Below are positions 45,420 through 55,254 of a stretch of 64,000 bases of DNA, in pieces. Positions within the stretch are counted from its first letter, which is position 1, and each line of letters begins with the position of its first letter. Where the stretch lies: the NCBI RefSeq assembly GCF_049537125.1, contig NZ_JBMVQY010000003.1, positions 62,001-126,000 of the forward strand, written 5' to 3'. Made by a program: the position numbers and the translations under genes. The notes under the pieces are model-generated. The model was not told the origin of the DNA and did not search any database. It worked only from the letters and a program-made list of their open reading frames with translations. The DNA is from Limisphaera sp026417315 (GTDB lineage Bacteria > Verrucomicrobiota > Verrucomicrobiia > Limisphaerales > Limisphaeraceae).

Positions 45420-45907
45420 GATGGGCTCTCCTGGTCTCGATAACGTAGTGACTTTAGGCGGTTAGTGACGGTAGTCTGTAGGTGAAGCGCCGAAGCACAT
45501 TGGGTCAAGGGTTGCCCAAATGCTGGCGTCGCACCAGCTAATACAAGTTGTTTATGCTGGCGGTCCGCGACTGTCAAGAGCGTTTATGCAGCCCGGCAAA
45601 CGAGAGCATGTTCGTACATTGTCATGGCGACAGCAAAAAATGGAGATGTACGCAAACGACAACACGTGGAAGTAGTTCGCTGCCACATGGGGAGTTACAT
45701 GGTCTCCTCGGGCACCGTCGCTACCCGAACAAACAGAATGTTGGAAAGCTTTGATCGGAAACCCGCGCGTCCAAGTCAACCAGTCGCGCAGGCGCTTACT
45801 GGAAATCTCGGGCTTTTTCAACGGCGTGCGAGGCGGCCGTCAGACAGACCTACTGTCCAGCCCCGCGGAGTGTTTCCCGCTGGATCGGCCTCTGCCTCAG
45901 CGCCTGC
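45420..45907. other. AT-richer spacer with a candidate minus-strand promoter
   Basis: About 490 bp without a supported gene. On the minus strand TTGACA (revcomp of 45572-45577) is followed 17 bp later by TAAACA (revcomp of 45549-45554), a possible promoter for the beta-helix gene. The 8-base GCATAAAC occurs twice around it. Confidence 0.4.
45549..45577 (-). promoter_or_regulatory. Candidate promoter of the beta-helix gene
   Basis: A perfect -35 box TTGACA and a weak -10 box TAAACA at 17-bp spacing, 130 bp upstream of the ATG at 45419. The -10 match is poor, so this is tentative. Confidence 0.3.
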
Positions 45908-46772
45908 GTGCTCTGGGCCTCGGTCGAGCACCACGGGGACCGCCTGTTGGTGGAACGGGACAAAAGCCCGCCCCCAGCGGCCCATCCCAAGAAGGTCCCG
46001 GCTCGGAGCAGCGAACTGGATTCCACTTGGCGGAAAGCCCAGCAGCGGAACCGGCGCGGTCTTGTCCGACACTTCCTGCTCCACCTGGGGTTACATTCCA
46101 CCGGCGGGCAGCGTCGCTATCGGGCTCGGGGCTCCCGCAGCCTGGGCCTCCAAAACAAGCACCTGCTTGTTTCCACCCAGCCCTTGGCCCTGTTCGGTCG
46201 CCAGTTCCAACTGCAAGGCCACCGAGTCTGGGCTCCAGACTTTCAGGTGCTGTGGAGCGACGGGGACGAAGGGCTGCGGCGGCTGCGGCAGGATGATTTC
46301 CACCACCGGCCCTGGCGGTTGGACCGCCGGCACTTGGCCCAAGCGGTGCGCGCCTTCACCGGCCCCAACCAGGACGAATACCACCGGCTGGATGCGCCCG
46401 ATCTGGAACGCCGACAGACAGGCCGCCCTGGAAACGCTGCGCACCAGTCCCCTGCGCTAGCAACGGCCCAAGGCGTTGGAGGCCTTGGTCGGCTACCGGC
46501 AGGCCAACGGCCACGGCACCGACGGCCTGGCGCCAGATCCCGGCCCGCCTGCGCGCCGGTCGAGGGCGTCGGGCGCCTGCGGTCAAGCCGGTTCGGGCGC
46601 GGTGGAGAAGAAGATGGAAATCCACCGGCGGTTCAAACGCCAGGTTCGCAGCGGGCATCCGGTCCGGGCCGAGCGGCTCTTGCAGCTCCAACGGCTGCTG
46701 GCCCAACCGCTGCAGTGGACCCGCCGGGGGCAATACCCACCCCAATTCACCCCCAAATGGAAACCGCCTTAA
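45908..46772 (+). pseudogene. Decayed transposase, copy 2 (ISKra4/ISLre2-like)
   Basis: Transposase sequence is split over frames. Frame 2 carries FQVLWSDGDEGLRRLRQDDF and RRHLAQAVRAF up to about 46390; frame 3 continues QAALETLRTSP, an in-frame stop at 46458, ALEALVGYRQANGHGTDG and, to 46772, GAVEKKMEIHRRFKRQ and AERLLQLQRLLAQPLQWTR. The D-G-D-E, LDRxHL and G-x-E-x-R-R-F-K-R-Q order matches the ISKra4/ISLre2 (UPF0236) type. It is more complete at the C terminus than the copy near 6 kb. The left limit is uncertain and no terminal repeats were found. It lies just upstream of dnaB. Confidence 0.6.
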
Positions 46773-46912
46773 TCCCACCCCAACGGAGAATTGACCAACA
46801 CTACCCCCAAGCCTGGGCGGCGCACTCTCCGCTTGTCGGCGTGGCCGGGGTGGGGTTGAATAGCGGTTCAGCGACGGAAGAGGGTGAAACGTGGCTGCTC
46901 TGCGGGGAAACC

Positions 46913-48403
46913 ATGAGTGAGAACAGCGAGGCCGGGGTGGATTTGAAGCGCGCTCGACGGCGGCGCGGGCCGGTGACAGAGCCGCGGGCGGATCGACTTC
47001 CCCCGCATTCGTTGGAAGCGGAGCGGGGGGTGCTGGGTTGCATTCTGCTGTCGCCCAACCCGTGCATGGGCGAGAGCCTCGAGTTGCTGAAGGCGCGGCC
47101 GGAGGTGTTTTACGATCTGCGTCACCAGGTGATTTACCGCACGCTCATCGAGATGTTCGAGCGGCGGGAGCCGATTGACCTGATCACGCTGCAGCAACGG
47201 CTGAAGGATGCGCCGCCCTGGGAGGACGGTCGGGCGGGGACACCGGTGAACCGGCTCGACCTGGCGGGTGGCTTGGCGTACCTGGCCACGTTACCGGACG
47301 CGGTTCCCTCGGCCGCCAACCTGGCGCACTACGCCAACATCGTCTACGAGAAGTATCTGCTGCGGCGTTTGGTGCAAACCTGCACCCACGTGGTGGGCCG
47401 CGTTTATGAGTACGAGGGGGACGTGCAGGAGCTGCTGGACGAGGTGGAACGGGACCTTCTGCACATCAGCGAGGAACGGGTCGAGGGGGGCACGGTGCCC
47501 ATTCGGGAGCTGGTGCGGGACGCCATCGGCAAGATCGAAAAGCTCCACACGCAAAAGGGCATGCTCAGCGGCCTGCCGACGGGGTTCCCGGATCTGGATC
47601 GTTTGACCACCGGGTTGCACGGGGGCGAGATGATTGTGATTGCCGCCCGGCCGAGTGTGGGCAAGACCTCGCTGGCGATGAACATCGCCGAGCATGTGGC
47701 TATTGATCTGCGGCTGCCGGTGGCGGTGTTCAGCCTGGAGATGACGGCCGAGTCGTTGGTGATGCGGCTGCTTTGTTCGCGGGCCCGGGTCAACCTGCGC
47801 AATGTGCGGGACGGCTTCCTGGCGGAGCGGGATTTTCCGAGGTTGACGGCGGCGGCCGGGAAGCTGGCGTCGGCCCCGTTGTACATCGACGACACCTCGG
47901 GTCTGTCGATTTTGCAACTGCGGGCGAAGGCGCGTCGGCTGGCGCAGCAGCACGGGATTCGACTGTTTGTGATTGATTACCTGCAGTTGCTGCATTCCAC
48001 TTCCCGGCGTGCGGAGAACCGGCAGCAGGAAATTGCCGACATTTCCAACGGGGTGAAGGCGCTGGCCAAGGAGCTGAACGTGCCGGTGATCGTGTTGAGT
48101 CAGTTGAACCGGGATGTGGAGAAGCGCGGCGCGGGGGAGGCGCCGCGGCTGTCCGACTTGCGAGAGTCCGGCGCCATCGAGCAGGATGCAGACGTGGTCG
48201 GCCTGCTGTACCGGGACACCAAGGGCCGGGACGACGACGATCCGGCGCGCGATTTTGACGAGGAAGCCGTACCTGTGAAACTGTACATCGCCAAGCAACG
48301 CAACGGGCCCACCGGGGAGATCGACCTGGTGTTCCTGCGGCCCTACACCCGTTTTGAAAGCGTCACCAAGGTCGAGCCTGAAGATCTCCCGAGCCCTGCC
48401 TGA
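46913..48403 (+). CDS. dnaB: Replicative DNA helicase DnaB
   Basis: A 496-residue hexameric helicase. The N-terminal DnaB domain starts at PPHSLEAERGVLGCILL; the RecA-like domain has Walker A ARPSVGKTS at about 245-253, followed by VAVFSLEMTAESLVMRLLCS, Walker B in LFVIDYLQLL and the arginine-finger region DLRESGAIEQDADVVGLLYR. C-terminal IAKQRNGPTGEIDLVF is standard. The ATG at 46913 begins a charged 25-residue leader before the conserved part. bamA starts 2 bp after its stop, so they are probably one transcript. An IS relic ends 140 bp upstream, so the native promoter may have been disturbed. Confidence 0.95.
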   Translation: MSENSEAGVDLKRARRRRGPVTEPRADRLPPHSLEAERGVLGCILLSPNPCMGESLELLKARPEVFYDLRHQVIYRTLIEMFERREPIDLITLQQRLKDAPPWEDGRAGTPVNRLDLAGGLAYLATLPDAVPSAANLAHYANIVYEKYLLRRLVQTCTHVVGRVYEYEGDVQELLDEVERDLLHISEERVEGGTVPIRELVRDAIGKIEKLHTQKGMLSGLPTGFPDLDRLTTGLHGGEMIVIAARPSVGKTSLAMNIAEHVAIDLRLPVAVFSLEMTAESLVMRLLCSRARVNLRNVRDGFLAERDFPRLTAAAGKLASAPLYIDDTSGLSILQLRAKARRLAQQHGIRLFVIDYLQLLHSTSRRAENRQQEIADISNGVKALAKELNVPVIVLSQLNRDVEKRGAGEAPRLSDLRESGAIEQDADVVGLLYRDTKGRDDDDPARDFDEEAVPVKLYIAKQRNGPTGEIDLVFLRPYTRFESVTKVEPEDLPSPA

Positions 48404-48405
48404 AC

Positions 48406-50937
48406 ATGCACTGGTGTTTGCGGTTTCTCCTGGCCCTGTGCCTGCTGAGCGCCCCGGGGGTGGTGCGCGCCCAGTTTTCCCCCCTGGCCCAGGAGGACGT
48501 CAAGGTGGTGCGGGTGGACGTGCGACATGTGGGCCCGCCGGCGGCCAGTGACGCGCTGTTGCGGGCCAACATTCGCGTCAAGCCCGGCGATGTGTATCGC
48601 CCGGCCAGCGTGGACGAGGACATCCGCAGTCTCTATGCGACGGGTCAGTTTTACAATGTGCGGGTGACGGCCGATCGCACGCCGGAAGGGATCGTGTTGA
48701 CGTACATTGTGCAGGGCAATCCCCGCCTCACGGACATCAAGTTCCAGGGGAACACGAAGTTCACGGACGCGCGGTTGCGCAAGCTCATCAGTTCCAAGGT
48801 GGGCGAGCCGTTGATCGAGCGAAAGTTGTTCACCGACAGCCAAGAGATCCAAAAGCTGTATCAGAAGAAGGGCTACCCGAACACGCGGGTCAAATACGTG
48901 GTCAACATCGACGAGGCGGCCGGGCGCGGCTCGGTGACCTTCGAGATTGCGGAGAGCCCCAAGATCAAGATCGAGCGCGTGGAGTTTGCCGGCGTGCAGG
49001 CCTTTCCCCCGCGCGTGGCGTGGTATCAGCGCCTGTTTCGTCCCGGCCGCAAGGGGCCGGGCAATGTGATCAAGACCCGGCCGCACTGGATGTTCTCGTG
49101 GCTGACGGGCAGCGGCTATTACAAGGATGAGGAACTGGAGGACGATCGGGAGCGACTGACGGACTTTTACCGGCAACAGGGCTATTTGGACTTCGAGATC
49201 AAGGACGTGAAGATCGAGTATCCCCGGCCCAATCGCATGATCGTGCGGTTCGAGGTCTTCGAGGGGCAGCCGTACAAGGTGGGCAGCATCCGGTTCAGTG
49301 GCACGACGTTGTTGCCGACCAATGCCGTGGCCCCGGACTTCCAGCCGGAGCCGAAGCCGCCCCGCGGGGAGGAGGATCGGCGCCAGTGGTACGAGGTGCA
49401 GGCGTTTCGTCGCGCCTTCAAAATGAAACCCGGCGACGTGTTCACCCCGGCCGGCTTGTCCAACAACCTGGTCGCCATCGAAAATTTTTACGGGGCCCGC
49501 GGCCACATTGACGTGAATGCCACCTCGCCCAATCTGCGGGTCCGTCGCATCCCGAACACCGAGAGCAACACCATGGACCTCGAGTTTCTCATCAACGAGG
49601 GCCAGAAGGTGTTCATCGAAAAAATCGAGATCCGGGGCAACACCAAGACCAAGGATCGCGTGATTCGACGGGAACTGGCGGTGGCGCCGGGCGAGGTGTT
49701 CGACATGGTGGGGGTCAAACTGAGCGAGGCGCGTCTCAAGGGCCTGCAATACTTTGACAAGGTGGAATTGAAGCCGGAGCCGACCGACATCCCGACGCGG
49801 CGGAACCTGTTGGTGGCGGTCGAGGAGCGGAACACGGGCAACATCAGCCTCGGGGCCGGCTTCAGTTCGGTGGATGCCCTGGTGGGGTTTGTGGAATTCA
49901 GCCAGGGCAACTTTGATCTGTTCAAGCCGCCGACGTTTACCGGCGGGGGTCAGAAATTCCGGCTGCGCGCCCAGGTCGGCACCGAACGGCAGGATTACAT
50001 TTTGAGCTTTGTGGAGCCCTGGCTGTTTGGACGGAAACTCAGCCTGAGCGTGGATTTGTACCATCGGGATCTGGCCTATCAAAGCTTCGGCGGGCTGTAC
50101 GACGAGCGGCGCACGGGCCTCAGCCTGGGACTGCGTCGGACGCTGTGGAGTGACTTCTTCATCGGGGGCGTGACGTACACGCTGGAAAACGTGGGCATTG
50201 ATCTGGACCCGGGGCTGCATCCGGCGCGGCTGGTGCGCGAGCCGTTGCCGGGGCGCGGGGAGATCCTCCGGGTGGACCCCGCCAATGCACCGGGGGCGTT
50301 GTTTGCCGAGGAGGGCGACTCGCTCGTTTCGCGCCTGGGTTTGTCGCTCGCGTATGACACGCGCAACAGCACCCTGCTGCCGAGTCGCGGCCAGCGCACG
50401 GAGCTTTACGGCGAAGCGGCCGGCCCGTGGCCCGGGGAGAAGGACTACTGGCGCACCGAACTGCGCACGGCCTGGTATTTCCCCGGACTGTTCGAGGGCC
50501 ACATCATCGAGGTCATCGGACGCGTGGGCGTGGCGGACACCTGGGGAGACACGCAGGTGGTGCCGTTTTACGACCGGTTTTACCTTGGCGGGCTCTATTC
50601 GTTGCGCGGCTTCAAATATCGCGAGGTCTCGCCCCGCGAGCCGGGCTTTTCGGAGCCGATCGGGGGCAACACGTACTGGATGGGCTCGATCGAGTACAGC
50701 CTCCCGGTCATCCAGCGCCTGCGATTTGCCGTCTTCTATGACGTGGGCAACGTCATGGCCGACTCGTTCAACTTCGACTTTGCCAACCGAAGCGACAACT
50801 GGGGCTTCGGGATCCGGCTGGATCTGCCCATCGGACCGCTGCGCCTGGATTATGGCATCCCGATCAACTATGACGAACGCTTCAGCAGCGGTCGGGGCCG
50901 CTTCCAGTTTGGCGTCGGTTACACGCGCGAGTTCTGA
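48406..50937 (+). CDS. bamA: Outer-membrane protein assembly factor BamA
   Basis: An 843-residue Omp85 protein. The signal peptide ends near VVRA-QFSP. POTRA domains occupy about residues 25-430, seen as repeats with strand/helix patterns such as SVDEDIRSLYATGQFYNVRV, RKLFTDSQEIQKLYQKKGYP and SNNLVAIENFYGARGHIDV. The barrel follows, with the lid-loop VRGF-equivalent YSLRGFKYREV and a last strand FQFGVGYTREF ending in Phe, the outer-membrane signature. Its role is to insert beta-barrel proteins. It lies 2 bp after dnaB. skp and lpx genes, usual neighbours of bamA, are absent here. Confidence 0.95.
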   Translation: MHWCLRFLLALCLLSAPGVVRAQFSPLAQEDVKVVRVDVRHVGPPAASDALLRANIRVKPGDVYRPASVDEDIRSLYATGQFYNVRVTADRTPEGIVLTYIVQGNPRLTDIKFQGNTKFTDARLRKLISSKVGEPLIERKLFTDSQEIQKLYQKKGYPNTRVKYVVNIDEAAGRGSVTFEIAESPKIKIERVEFAGVQAFPPRVAWYQRLFRPGRKGPGNVIKTRPHWMFSWLTGSGYYKDEELEDDRERLTDFYRQQGYLDFEIKDVKIEYPRPNRMIVRFEVFEGQPYKVGSIRFSGTTLLPTNAVAPDFQPEPKPPRGEEDRRQWYEVQAFRRAFKMKPGDVFTPAGLSNNLVAIENFYGARGHIDVNATSPNLRVRRIPNTESNTMDLEFLINEGQKVFIEKIEIRGNTKTKDRVIRRELAVAPGEVFDMVGVKLSEARLKGLQYFDKVELKPEPTDIPTRRNLLVAVEERNTGNISLGAGFSSVDALVGFVEFSQGNFDLFKPPTFTGGGQKFRLRAQVGTERQDYILSFVEPWLFGRKLSLSVDLYHRDLAYQSFGGLYDERRTGLSLGLRRTLWSDFFIGGVTYTLENVGIDLDPGLHPARLVREPLPGRGEILRVDPANAPGALFAEEGDSLVSRLGLSLAYDTRNSTLLPSRGQRTELYGEAAGPWPGEKDYWRTELRTAWYFPGLFEGHIIEVIGRVGVADTWGDTQVVPFYDRFYLGGLYSLRGFKYREVSPREPGFSEPIGGNTYWMGSIEYSLPVIQRLRFAVFYDVGNVMADSFNFDFANRSDNWGFGIRLDLPIGPLRLDYGIPINYDERFSSGRGRFQFGVGYTREF

Positions 50938-50958
50938 GCCCGGCATTCGTTTTGCCCG

Positions 50959-53412
50959 ATGAAACTGCCTGCTCCTGGTTCTGATCCGATCCCGCGGCCA
51001 CCGGCCGGAGGGCGGGATCTTGCGCGAGGCCTGCTGATCTGGTGGGTGGCGACCGTGGCCGCGCTGGGGCTGACCCCGGGGGGGCCGGCCGGCACCGTGC
51101 AGCTGCCCTTTTACTTCGAACGCAATGTGGGCCAGGTGGAGGCGCGGTATGCCTTCGTGGCGCAGGGCCGGGCCGCGCTCTATCTGGTGGCGGCGGACGA
51201 GGTGGCCGTGGCGTTGGTGCCGCCCGGACCCGTGGAGACCGCGCCGTCCGATGACGGCCGGACCCGAAGCACCGTCCCACCGCGTGCAGTGGCGCCGGCC
51301 CGGTGGGTCCGATTGCACTGGGTCGGAGCCAATCCGCAGGCTCCGGCAAGGGCGCTGGATCCGCTGCCGGGCCGGGTGCATTACCTGTTGGGAAATCGGC
51401 CGGATCGCTGGCGACTCGACGTGCCCTTGACCCGTGCGGTTCGCTTCGAGCAGGTGTACCGGGGCGTGGATGTGGTGTACTACGCGTCGGACCGGCAGCT
51501 CGAAATGGATTTCGTGCTGGCTCCCGGGGCGAATCCTGCAGGCATCGAGATGCGGATCGAAGGCGCCGAGGAGGTCCGCGTCGAGGCCAACGGGGATCTG
51601 GTGGTGCGCGTGGCGGGTCTGGAACTGCGCCAGCACCGGCCCGTGGCTTATCAGCACGCCGAAGGGGGCCGGAGAGAGATTGAATGTGCGTTCGAGTTGC
51701 GCGGGGCCCGGCGCGTTGGGTTCCGTCTGGGCCTTTACGACCCGTCCCTGCCGCTCACGATCGATCCGGTCTTTCGGTATGCGAGTTATTTCGGGGGCGC
51801 GGGTGGCGATGTGATCTGGGCCGTGGCGGCGGATGCCACGGGGGCCGTGTACGTGGCAGGTGAAACGACCTCGGCAACTGCGCTGGCGACGGCGGGGGCT
51901 TTTCAGACGAATTACGGTGGAGGCACGGCGGTCGGTGGGGACGCGTTTGTGGCCAAACTGACTCCGTCGGGTTCGAACCTGGTGTATCTGACGTATTTGG
52001 GGGGCCGGGCTCATGATGCAGCGCTGGCCTTGGCGGTGGACAGCGCGGGGGCGGTGTACCTGACCGGCTTTACAGCCTCCTCGAACTTTCCCACGGTTCG
52101 GGCTTTGCAAGCGGCCATCGGAGGGCAACCGGATCCCGCATTGGGCGTGCATCCTTTGGATGCCTTTGTGGCCAAGTTGAGTCCGGAGGGTGACCGCGTG
52201 GAGTTCAGCACCTTTTTCGGAGGGTCCGGGTTGGATGAGGGCATCGGTTTGGCCGTGGACACCCCGGGCCGGATTTACCTCACGGGCTTGACCGACTCCA
52301 CCAACCTGCCGGTGGTGAACGCGTTTCAGCCGGTGCCGGCCGGCGGGCGGGACGGCTTTGTGGCGCAATTGACGGCGGATGGGCAGGGCCTGGGTTTCAG
52401 CACCTATCTGGGAGGCAGCGGACTGGACTATGGCAGCGGCGTGGCCGTGGACAGGGAGGGCCGGGTCTGGATCACGGGCCTGACGCAGTCCACCAACTTT
52501 TGGGTCACCAACGCGATTCAAGCCCGCATCAACGATCCCACAGGCCTGGCGACGAACGTAAACACGATGCCGGATGCGTTTGTGACGCGTTTGTCGTCCG
52601 AGGGCGCGCCGGAGTTCTCCACCTTTTTGGGCGGGACATTCAGCGACGTCGGTTTTCGCATTGTGACGGATGTCGAGGGCAACGCCTACGTGGCCGGGAG
52701 CACGGAGTCCATCGACTTCCCGGTGACCATCACAAATCTCACGGGCACGGCGTGGACCAATCGCGCGTTGGCAGATGTTTTCGTCACCAAGATCGATGGT
52801 CGGGCCCCGACCGGCTGGGTTTACTCGGTGGCCTTTGGGGGGCGGGGAAGAGACGAGGCCTGGGATCTTGCAGTGGACCGTGTGGGGCGCGTCCATTTGA
52901 TCGGGGTCACCGGCTCGACGAACTTTCCGGTGATGGCGGTTCCCTCGGGTGGCAGTGCGACGCTGGCGGGTCGGCTGGATGCGTTCCTGGCGGGTCTGGA
53001 TCCGCGCGGTGGAGCCCTCGAGTACGCGTTTTATTACGGCGGCAGCGGCGAAGATTATGGGTATGCACTGGCGCTGGATCCGGCCGGACACCTGTGGATC
53101 GCAGGCACCACGACGTCCACGAATCTATGGACCGAGCGCCCCTTGCAACCCGTGTTTGCGGGAGGGCCCGGCGATGCATTTCTGGCGCGGCTTTTGCAAC
53201 CGCCCGCTTTGCAAATCCGTCTCGCGGGGCCCGGTTTGGTGGAGCTGTTCTGGCCCGCGCCCTCCCATGAGTGGGAATTGTTCCGGGCCCTGCCCGATTC
53301 TGCGCCGGTATGGGAATCCGTCGGCCCCGCTCCGGCGCCCGTCTCCGGATTCCACCGCATCGAATTGGGAACCACCAACGGGCCGGCCTGGTTCCGATTG
53401 CAGCTGCGGTAA
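50959..53412 (+). CDS. Exported SBBP-repeat beta-propeller protein
   Basis: An 817-residue exported protein. A basic N terminus and WWVATVAALGLTPGG form the signal or anchor. The next 230 residues match the DUF7948-type domain that precedes such repeats (FYFERNVGQVEARYAFVAQG, YRGVDVVYYASDRQLEMDFV, LPLTIDPVFRYASYFGG). From about 280 to 740 there are seven or eight SBBP repeats, each of the form YLGG...D...alAvDsaGavYltG.T.S.nFP. The last 75 residues form a small beta domain (LFWPAPSHEWELF ... FRLQLR). It probably folds as a secreted propeller; no enzyme activity is indicated. It follows bamA by 21 bp and may be cotranscribed. Confidence 0.87.
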   Translation: MKLPAPGSDPIPRPPAGGRDLARGLLIWWVATVAALGLTPGGPAGTVQLPFYFERNVGQVEARYAFVAQGRAALYLVAADEVAVALVPPGPVETAPSDDGRTRSTVPPRAVAPARWVRLHWVGANPQAPARALDPLPGRVHYLLGNRPDRWRLDVPLTRAVRFEQVYRGVDVVYYASDRQLEMDFVLAPGANPAGIEMRIEGAEEVRVEANGDLVVRVAGLELRQHRPVAYQHAEGGRREIECAFELRGARRVGFRLGLYDPSLPLTIDPVFRYASYFGGAGGDVIWAVAADATGAVYVAGETTSATALATAGAFQTNYGGGTAVGGDAFVAKLTPSGSNLVYLTYLGGRAHDAALALAVDSAGAVYLTGFTASSNFPTVRALQAAIGGQPDPALGVHPLDAFVAKLSPEGDRVEFSTFFGGSGLDEGIGLAVDTPGRIYLTGLTDSTNLPVVNAFQPVPAGGRDGFVAQLTADGQGLGFSTYLGGSGLDYGSGVAVDREGRVWITGLTQSTNFWVTNAIQARINDPTGLATNVNTMPDAFVTRLSSEGAPEFSTFLGGTFSDVGFRIVTDVEGNAYVAGSTESIDFPVTITNLTGTAWTNRALADVFVTKIDGRAPTGWVYSVAFGGRGRDEAWDLAVDRVGRVHLIGVTGSTNFPVMAVPSGGSATLAGRLDAFLAGLDPRGGALEYAFYYGGSGEDYGYALALDPAGHLWIAGTTTSTNLWTERPLQPVFAGGPGDAFLARLLQPPALQIRLAGPGLVELFWPAPSHEWELFRALPDSAPVWESVGPAPAPVSGFHRIELGTTNGPAWFRLQLR

Positions 53413-53702
53413 GGTCCAGGGCTGTCCTGCCCGTGCGTCGGGTGCCGGTGCAAGGCTCGGGAGCAGGGTGGAAACACCGATCCCTCGCAAAAGCAGAAAC
53501 GGGGTTTCCCTGTCGCACGGCTGCATCGGTACTTTTCCCGGGGCCGGGTCTGTGTTGTGGGCGGGGCAAAGGTGGGTTGGCGCCACGATCAAACCGGGAT
53601 AGGTTTCGGTGCGTGGGGTCCTGCAACCCGCCCCGGCGCAGCTGCGGATGAGCCGCGTTGCCGGCGTGGCCGGGCTTGCGAGGGATCCCAAACGAATCTG
53701 GC

Positions 53703-55208
53703 ATGAAGTGCTGTGACAGGTTCCGATTCGGGCGCAGCCGCTCGATGTTCTTGATCCTGGCCGTGGTCACAGGGTGCCCCTTCTCCGGCCCGGCCGCCGG
53801 CTTTCGTGCTCTCCCCGAGCTGCGCGAAGACCTGCGGCCCCTGCCGCCGGAGGTCAAGGCCCGTACGAGTCTGGCCCCGGTGGTCAAAGCGGTTGCCCCG
53901 AGCGTGGTCACCATTTACACCACCCGCATTTTGCAGGGGGAGAGTTTCTGGCACCCGTTTTTGGACGATCCCGCGTTCCGCCGGTTTTTCGGGGATCGGT
54001 TCCGTCGCGAGGGACGGCCCCGGGAACGTCGAGCACGGGGATTGGGCTCCGGCGTCATCGTGTCGCGGGACGGTTACATCCTCACGAACAACCACGTGGT
54101 CGAGCAGGCCGACGAGATCCGCGTGCGGCTGGCCGACGGCCGAACGGAATTCGAAGCGGAAGTCGTGGGGGCGGATCCGCACACGGACATTGCGGTGTTG
54201 AAGGTGCCGGCGACGAATCTGCCGGCCATTGTGATGACCGACAGTGACCAGTTGGAGGTGGGCGACCTGGTATTGGCGCTGGGCAATCCCTTCGGCGTGG
54301 GGCAGACCGTCACGATGGGCATCGTGAGTGCGGTGGGGCGGGGCGGCCTGGGCCTGACCGATTACGAGGATTTCATCCAGACGGACGCGCCGATCAATGT
54401 CGGTAATTCGGGCGGGGCACTGGTGGACGCGCTGGGCCGGCTGGTGGGGATCAATACCGCGATTGTCACCGGGGGCAGCGGAAGCGTGGGCGTGGGCTTT
54501 GCGGTGCCGGTCAACATGGCCCGGCACGTGATGGAGCGGTTGCTGACGGAGGGTCGGATCCGGCGCGGTTATCTGGGCATTTATTTGCGGCCGTTGACCC
54601 CCGAGGTGAGCCGGACGTTGAACCTGCCGGAGGGATCCGGGGCCCTGGTGGGCGGAGTGGCCTCGGGCACGCCCGCCGAAGCCGCGGGCCTGCGCGAAGG
54701 GGATCTGATCCTCGAGTTCAATGGCCGGAAGGTGGAGGATGGTCGGCACCTGCGCCTGATGGCCTCGCAGACGGCGCCCGGCACCTCGGTGCATCTGAAG
54801 GTGTGGCGCGACGGGACGACGCGCAGTGTGTCCTTGACACTGGCCGAATTGCCGAACCCCGACACGGAGGCCGACGATGCGGGATCCCTTCGGAGAATCG
54901 ACCTGCTGGAGGGAGTTGAGCTTGCGCCCCTGGACGAGCAGGTGCGGCAGCAGGACCAGATTCCCGATTACATCCGTGGCCTGTGGGTGCGCTCCGTGGC
55001 CGAAGGATCTCCCCTGGCGGAAGCCGGGTTGCGTGCGGGCGACGTGCTTCTCCAAATCCAGGGGAGGAACGTGCGCACCGAGGAAGCCGTGCGGAACGCG
55101 TTGCGGCAAGCCGACGAACCCGAACTGCGCCTGCGCATCTGGCGAAGGGACGGGGGTCGGGCCGGCACGCAGGTTCTGACGATACCCAATCCCCGGGGTC
55201 AGCGATGA
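53703..55208 (+). CDS. DegP/HtrA-type periplasmic serine protease, two PDZ domains
   Basis: A 501-residue protease-chaperone. The ATG at 53703 starts a signal peptide (basic FGRSRS, then MFLILAVVTG). The triad is H131 in TNNHVV, D162 in HTDIAVLKV and S236 in NVGNSGGAL. LALGNPFGVGQTVTMGIVSA is the loop after the second barrel strand. Two PDZ domains follow: GYLGIYLRPLTP to about residue 365, and one with IRGLWVRSVAEGSPLAEAGL to the end. It degrades or refolds envelope proteins. Compared with the zinc-ribbon protease at 6.5 kb, this is the ordinary family form. It lies downstream of bamA, which fits envelope quality control, though 290 bp separate it from the SBBP gene. Confidence 0.93.
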   Translation: MKCCDRFRFGRSRSMFLILAVVTGCPFSGPAAGFRALPELREDLRPLPPEVKARTSLAPVVKAVAPSVVTIYTTRILQGESFWHPFLDDPAFRRFFGDRFRREGRPRERRARGLGSGVIVSRDGYILTNNHVVEQADEIRVRLADGRTEFEAEVVGADPHTDIAVLKVPATNLPAIVMTDSDQLEVGDLVLALGNPFGVGQTVTMGIVSAVGRGGLGLTDYEDFIQTDAPINVGNSGGALVDALGRLVGINTAIVTGGSGSVGVGFAVPVNMARHVMERLLTEGRIRRGYLGIYLRPLTPEVSRTLNLPEGSGALVGGVASGTPAEAAGLREGDLILEFNGRKVEDGRHLRLMASQTAPGTSVHLKVWRDGTTRSVSLTLAELPNPDTEADDAGSLRRIDLLEGVELAPLDEQVRQQDQIPDYIRGLWVRSVAEGSPLAEAGLRAGDVLLQIQGRNVRTEEAVRNALRQADEPELRLRIWRRDGGRAGTQVLTIPNPRGQR

Positions 55209-55254
55209 ACTTTGGCCTTGAGGCCGGCCGGGGGCCGCTTGGAGATTGACGGCC

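Noticed and set aside
48343..53091. A 1582-codon open frame on the minus strand opposite dnaB, bamA and the SBBP gene
   Set aside because: It runs antisense to three well-supported genes, is His/Arg/Gln-rich and matches no family; GC-rich codon bias opens such frames.
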